Shown piece by piece: positions 58,913 to 64,000 of a stretch of DNA of 64,000 nucleotides; positions within the stretch are counted from its first letter, which is position 1, and each line of letters opens with the position of its first letter. Origin of the DNA: Fagopyrum homotropicum (Eukaryota > Streptophyta > Magnoliopsida > Caryophyllales > Polygonaceae); NCBI GenBank assembly GCA_033239125.1, contig BSWB01000002.1:9705001-9769000 (forward strand), read 5' to 3'. The translations under genes were made by a program, and so were the position numbers. The notes beneath the pieces were generated by a model. It made no database searches. It was given only the letters and a program-made list of their open reading frames with translations, and was not told the DNA's origin.

Positions 58913-59242
58913 GGTCCGTTTGGAAACCTTATTTTATCAGATCATGGAGATGAAGGCATGTTAAGAGTCGAAGTTAAAAAAATGTGGGGTGTTTGGAAGC
59001 TCAACTTTTATTACACGAAGCAAGATTAAGGTAGATGAAAAATCGTCCAATTTTGTAAGTTTCCTACATGTAGATGATGGAGATGAAGCTAGATGATGGA
59101 AAATATTTCTCCAAATTAACCCTTTGCACAATAGTAATTAATAAAGTCAAGAAATAAACCTTACACTAAAATTTATATTAACAAATTTTATAAATTTAAA
59201 ATACCCTGAGATTGTGCATCGTAATATGGCTCTTTCGTAGGA
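58913..59242. other. Possible MITE end and AT-rich spacer
   Basis: GGGTCCGTTTGGAAACC at 58913 is a typical MITE or hAT-like terminus, but no inverted partner is found before 59242. The rest has no features. Confidence 0.3.
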
Positions 59243-60550
59243 TGTAACACCCCAAGTTTTAGAAATTCAAAGCGTTATAGGCTAGGACCTCACAATCGGT
59301 CTCGACCCTCAGCGTAGCAACGACACAACGAATTCTTACAACAATGCCCAAACAAATGAAAACCAAAACTCAATATAAAATCAAAGGTTTAAACAAAGGG
59401 AAGCGTAAAAGACTCGCAGCCGAGTTCAAAACAAAAGGGAAACAACAAATAAACATAAACCCGATCTCGTCCTATAATGTATGGGAACACCGGCTGACCA
59501 CACCATCCGGATCACTCAACAACATCTTGAACTTGCGGAACATCTACAACATCGGTATAAACCGTTAGCTAACATTCTAGATATCAGAAAGACAATAAAG
59601 GCACAAACACACATAAGGTAAAGTAAACACATAACATGCTCACACTCAGCCGGTTATTATCTTTTATTACGTCATCCAATTACTAATTCCACTTATGGTT
59701 GTTACACGAGAACCGCTACGATCTCGCCTCCGTCCCCTTTCACCAATAGGAATAGAATGTATGCATCCTTCTGTCACCTACTGGGCTGGTCGCGAGAGCA
59801 CTTTCTAGTTTCCCCATTTTGAATTGGACAAGCGGTAACCGTCCGGTTATAATACACTTGGGACGATTAAGGTATAACAGGGTCTATCATATTCCGGTTA
59901 TCAGTTATAGATATAAACAACAACACAACAAGCCAAAACAATCAAACGGATAAACGGAATGAAGCTAAATAAGTCCAAGAGACTTACCTCACTCGAAGGT
60001 AATCTTAAAGCTCAACAAACACTCAGATATCCTCGGGAAATGAGCAAAGGAAAGCCTGCTCACAAGGCATCGCGAATCAGGAACCAAAATGATGCTAGAA
60101 GTCTATAACTTCTAGTCTCTATGATCTCTAAGAGGTCTACACAAGCTAAGGGCTCAACCTTAGTCTTACAGAACACTCAGGGGCAAAGAACATCCATAAG
60201 AATAAAGGAAAGAAACGAGGAAAGCAAGGAAGGAAGCAACTCACAAGAACGGGAGTTACAATAGAAGAAATCGCAGGGGCGGCGGAGCAAGGCGTAGGGG
60301 CGGCTTGCCGTGGGGGCGTGGATGTGCGGGTGCGGGGGCGCTGCACTGACAGAAGCCGTTGTCGGCTTCTCGATGACAACAAAGCCACATCAAGGGACTC
60401 AAAGCTCGAACCTTTGATCCAACTACGTCAAGACTCAACTCAAAGAGCCTGAGAACAGTAACACGTCAACAACGGGGATGCTAACAAGAATCAAGGTTCA
60501 AACTTGATTCTTGGTGAAGAAGAAAAGGAAGAACGAAAGACGAAAACGAA
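59243..60550 (-). mobile_element. Solo-LTR family, copy 3 (inverted, truncated)
   Basis: Starts TGTAACACCCC at 59243, the inverse of the GGGTGTTACA ends at 18631 and 40204. On the minus strand it shares GGTCCTAGCC-type, GATCCGGATGG, CGGAGGCGAG and GGTAAGTC.CTT blocks with the other copies. 60240-60420 is GC-rich like the proximal part of copy 1. The far terminus is not identified. Confidence 0.6.
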
Positions 60551-60552
60551 AC

Positions 60553-60844
60553 AGATTTTGCAATGAATCATGTCCTCTGCTTTTCTTATTCCTACTCCTT
60601 CTGATTTCTTTGGTTTGCAAATCTTATCTTAACTTATCAATGGGTGAAAATTTACTCTTTTGTTCCAAAAAAAATTGTGTATTGATTTGGTCTAGTTTGT
60701 TATGTATGGATGATGAGAGCATGAAACTTGCATTATATAGTTAGGTTTGCATTAAACTTTTCTTTAATCAAGACCGTTCTTCCTTCTTAATAAAGAGAAG
60801 CCGCTTTCCATTTGGTTAGTTGTTGTCTAGATTTTGCAATGAAT
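60553..60844. repeat. 16-bp direct repeat flanking 260 bp
   Basis: AGATTTTGCAATGAAT occurs at 60553-60568 and 60829-60844. The segment between has no TIR or poly(A) tail, so the cause is unclear. Confidence 0.6.
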
Positions 60845-63560
60845 TCCTCGAACATAGATTTGCTTACATGACCGTTGATGACTGAGCAACCTAGGTACTT
60901 TCTAAACAGGTGCTCGGGGAGATACTAGTGTTTTATTACAACATTATTTTAGTCGCGTTATTAACATTTTCCGAAGTTTGAAAAGTTGATTTGTGATAAT
61001 TTACTTTATGTCCCGAGATTCGGCAATAACTTGATAGGATTCCTACTACTTGTTTTTTGAAAATGGAAAGTGGTTATGAAGTACTATCTTCTAGAGGTAG
61101 TCCATCCTAAAGCATTCTTGCGGATGAAAACACGAAGTTGGTGATCGTCCGAAAAGGGTGTGTTGGGGTTCAAAATTCCCAAATTGGTCAATGGGTCAGC
61201 AACACAGTTGATTTCTCTGAACACATGCTTGACTTAGACTTCCTCAAATAAGCGAAGATCCAATTTGAAATCGGATACAATCATCTCAATTTCTCAGGGA
61301 CAACATCAAAGTCCTTGGAGTGCCTTGATAACACATAGGCTATCACCCTCAATTTTGATCTTTTTAATATTTAGCATTATTTCTTCAGTTAGCCCAGCTT
61401 TTAGAGCGAAAGCTTCTGCTTTGATTACCGAGTTAAAGTTGTTTTTCCTATCGTCCAAACTGATAACTTTGCCATTATGATTTTGAATAATATAACCAAT
61501 AGACGTTATGTCCGAATCGAGTTTTGAACCATCAAAATTAATTTTATGAAATCCAGTTTTGGTTTGTCCCATTTGATGTTATTTTTCTTTCATGTAGAGG
61601 ATTTGTTGTTTTTTGGGGTGTGTTTAAAGTCGTAGTCATTCTCATCCGTAATACGAGTTTTTCAATTATGGAGTTGGTTTTTTATAAAGTTTACGATATC
61701 ATGGTTCGATCCAATAATATCGTTATTAAAGATGGTTTTGTTCCTGAAGTATTAGATACTCCACCAAATAGTTGCAAAGCGACTAAAGTTGTTAATACCG
61801 ATCTTGTTTTTTTATCTCTAGTAATATTTCATGGACTTTTTTTGTTTGTTGTACTAATGGTATTGAGGTTGATTAAGATGGAACTCTCGCAATCACATTT
61901 TTACCGTAAGGGCAATAAAACAAATGTGAAAAATATCCTCGAGATGGTGATTGCAGAATTCACAATATTTAGTAACCGCGATTCTTTAGTTAAGTTTTGC
62001 TTTAGTGGGGAGACCGTTGATAGGATTCCTACTACTTGATTGCACGATGTGGTTGTGGTTTTTGCCAATAATTTATCCGCAAAAGTAAGGAAATGTCTGG
62101 TCGTTCCCGCTCTTGTGATTGAGAATCCAATACTTTTTTTTGATTTTCGTTGCTAGTTTTTTGGATGTTCCTGGCTAGGACCTCAGCTCCCAAGTTAAAT
62201 AGTAGTGGTGATAGTGGGTCCCCTTGACTAATACCTCATTTTGGGTGGAACATTTTGGTCGGGTTATCATTTATCATGATGGAGTAAGAAACTGTAGAAA
62301 TACATTCATCAATCCACCCTATGAATCTGCTTGAAAAGCCAAACTTTCTTAGTATTGTCACAATACAAGGCCATTATACCATATCATACGCTTTTTCGAT
62401 GTCGAGTTTAATTGCCACATAGTCTTCTTTTCTTTTTTTTGATCTAAATATGTGGAAATTTTTATGGGTAATCAAAGTTGTCATGTATTGATCTATTTTA
62501 GGTGAAAACACCTTGTAGTAGGTGGATGAGTTTCAAGAGTACCTTTTTTATTCTATTTGTCAAGATTTTTGCAATAATTTTGTATATTGTTGAGCATAAA
62601 CTTATTGGTCTATAGTGGGTTGTTAAAGAGGGATTATCGATCTTTGAGATCGATGTATGGTTAATTTGTTTTAGAATTCTTCGGGTTTTGTAAAAACTTT
62701 TAACTCACGGGTTACCAAGGGGCCTATGATGTGCATATATTTTTGAAAGAAACTAGTTGACATTCCATCCGGACTCGGAGATTTTTCGTTGCCGACTTCA
62801 AAGATTTCACTTTTGATTTCTTCATTTGTAGAGGGTTTGGTTAGATATGTGTTTTCTATTTTCGATATCTCATTTTGAATAATTTCAAGTTGTTTGTGAA
62901 GTTCAGATGGGTGTATGGTGGTAACTTTGAATCTAGATTTGTAGTCTGCAAGGAGTTCATTCTGAAGCTAGCATTGTTCCGTCATTCTTCACAATTGTAT
63001 ATATATATTCTTATGATTCCTTCTTCTTGTTGCTTTTCGAAGGTAGAACTTTGAGTTCTTATCACCCGGAGGGAGTTTGTCTTAGCCCATTGCATTCAAT
63101 ATCTTTGTTGGTAATCAATCAAACATTCTCTTTTTATGTTTAGTCTATTAAATTTTTACCTTGTTTTGTGGGGTGAGATTTCTATAGGCCAAGATTTATA
63201 GTTTTTCGATTTTTGTATGCACCTCTCTTACTTGCCTATTTATGTTTCCAAATTTTATTTTTCTCCAAATTTTTGGCTTTGATTTCAATAAGTTGATTTT
63301 TTTTACAAAATTATACATATGATCCCCTTTGTATTGAGTTATCTAAATTTGCCTATTAAGATTCTCACAGTCTCTTCTTTGGCTCCACATCATCTTGAAG
63401 CGAAAAGACGTATTATTTATACGTTGCATTAAGTTCAGGAGCTCCACAAAGATGTGACAGAGGTCCGAGGTTGTGAACGCATGATTCCAGGTGTAGATAT
63501 TTGGGTATAATTGGATTATATCTGGGTGTGCCATGACTCTGTCTAAATTTTAAAGAGAAT
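60845..63560 (-). mobile_element. Degenerate L1-type LINE
   Basis: Minus-strand order: end of the endonuclease (63540-63343, MAHPDIIQLYPNIYTWNHAF, FRFKMMWSQ); RT (about 62830-62100, SPSPDGMSTSFFQK, YRPISLCSTIYKIIAKIL, AIKLDIEKAYDM, GDPLSPLLFNLGAE); then an RNase H domain (61572-61306, GFHKINFDGSK, KAEAFALKAGL, IEGDSLCVIKAL). Numerous stops and frameshifts occur (for example FHPK*GISQGD). The 5' half of the endonuclease is missing or beyond 63560, and no poly(A) tail was located. Confidence 0.78.
61031..62038. repeat. 22-bp exact direct repeat within the LINE
   Basis: A 22-base string starting TTGATAGGATTCC is found at 61031-61052 and 62017-62038, on either side of the RNase H region. Confidence 0.8.
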
Positions 63561-64000
63561 ATTGATCTATTAAGGCATTATTTGTATCGCTGATACAAAA
63601 TAGGCCATTGTTAACTTAAAATTATTTTTAGTTCTATAAAAACTCTTAATTAAAGGGGTAAAAAGGGGTCTAGTTTGTCTAATAATAAACATAAGAACAT
63701 GTTTGACACTTCATTTGACAAAAAAGGCATACTTAAACCAAAATTTAAAATGTGTTGTTTTCACACTCTTTGTGTTTCCTCCAAGTGAATTCATTACCTT
63801 TTATTTCAAGGTCAATCATACTGTAATAAAAAGTGTGAAAAGATGTAATCTTTTGAATTTGTTCTTTGAAACTAGCGCACCCCCTCCCCCCACATCAAAT
63901 GAGTTCAATAATTCATTAAAATCCCCTAATTATGAGGATTGGAAAGTTATTTGTGTTTATATGATTCTAAAATTTGGCCCAAAACTTGTCCTTGTGTTGT
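63561..64000. other. AT-rich tail of the window
   Basis: No coding frame of note and no terminal repeat; possibly the flank of the LINE. Confidence 0.4.

Noticed and set aside
1..64000. CRISPR arrays, tRNA and rRNA genes, organellar insertions
   Set aside because: No spaced direct-repeat array, no cloverleaf-like A/B box pair and no rRNA motifs noticed. The only tRNA-like strings are the primer binding sites of the two retrotransposons.

Overview
This window is nuclear DNA of a flowering plant, most likely a eudicot. Genes have GT-AG introns and plant-specific products (ALMT anion channel, plant class I carboxylesterase, TGA/PERIANTHIA bZIP factor), and the space between them is filled with plant-type LTR retrotransposons, a CACTA transposon, LINEs and MITEs. 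I could not fix the species. All calls come from reading the sequence; no search or alignment was run.

Layout. 1-240: end of a CGGCTCG-rich repeat. 1011-4168 (+): a complete six-exon ALMT9-like gene (587 aa). 4844-5842 (-): an intact single-exon carboxylesterase (332 aa). 7640-19740: a decayed tandem array of roughly 2.5-2.8 kb units, each holding broken poly(A)-binding-protein-like (PABP) RRM segments. One unit is split by a 3,058-bp TG...CA element (probably a solo LTR) with a perfect 5-bp target duplication. 20083-34114: a CACTA element that carries intron-containing pieces of an LRR receptor kinase. Inside it sits a 9.8-kb Athila-type Ty3/gypsy element with two 1,487-bp LTRs and a broken gag-pol. 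35830-36310 (-): NAC-like pseudogene. About 37170-40204: a second copy of the solo-LTR family, interrupted by a TIR element in a TA microsatellite. 42880-45320: a copia relict with a LINE fragment in it. 46030-50883: a young copia element with 196-bp LTRs and a perfect 5-bp target duplication, inserted in the 3' part of a BTB/POZ (POB1/LRB-like) pseudogene (50889-53095, -). 54532-57719 (-): a complete ten-exon PERIANTHIA-like bZIP gene (468 aa) with a small MITE in intron 8. 59243-60550 (-): third copy of the solo-LTR family. 60845-63560 (-): a degenerate LINE.

Only three loci look like working host genes: the ALMT, the carboxylesterase and the bZIP gene. They are unrelated in function and do not form a cluster. 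About two thirds of the window is transposon-derived, with up to four insertion layers. The most informative points are the PABP-like array, the CACTA with captured receptor-kinase exons, the Athila element studded with a CACGGCCGTG palindrome, and the copia LTRs with unusual TA...AA ends.
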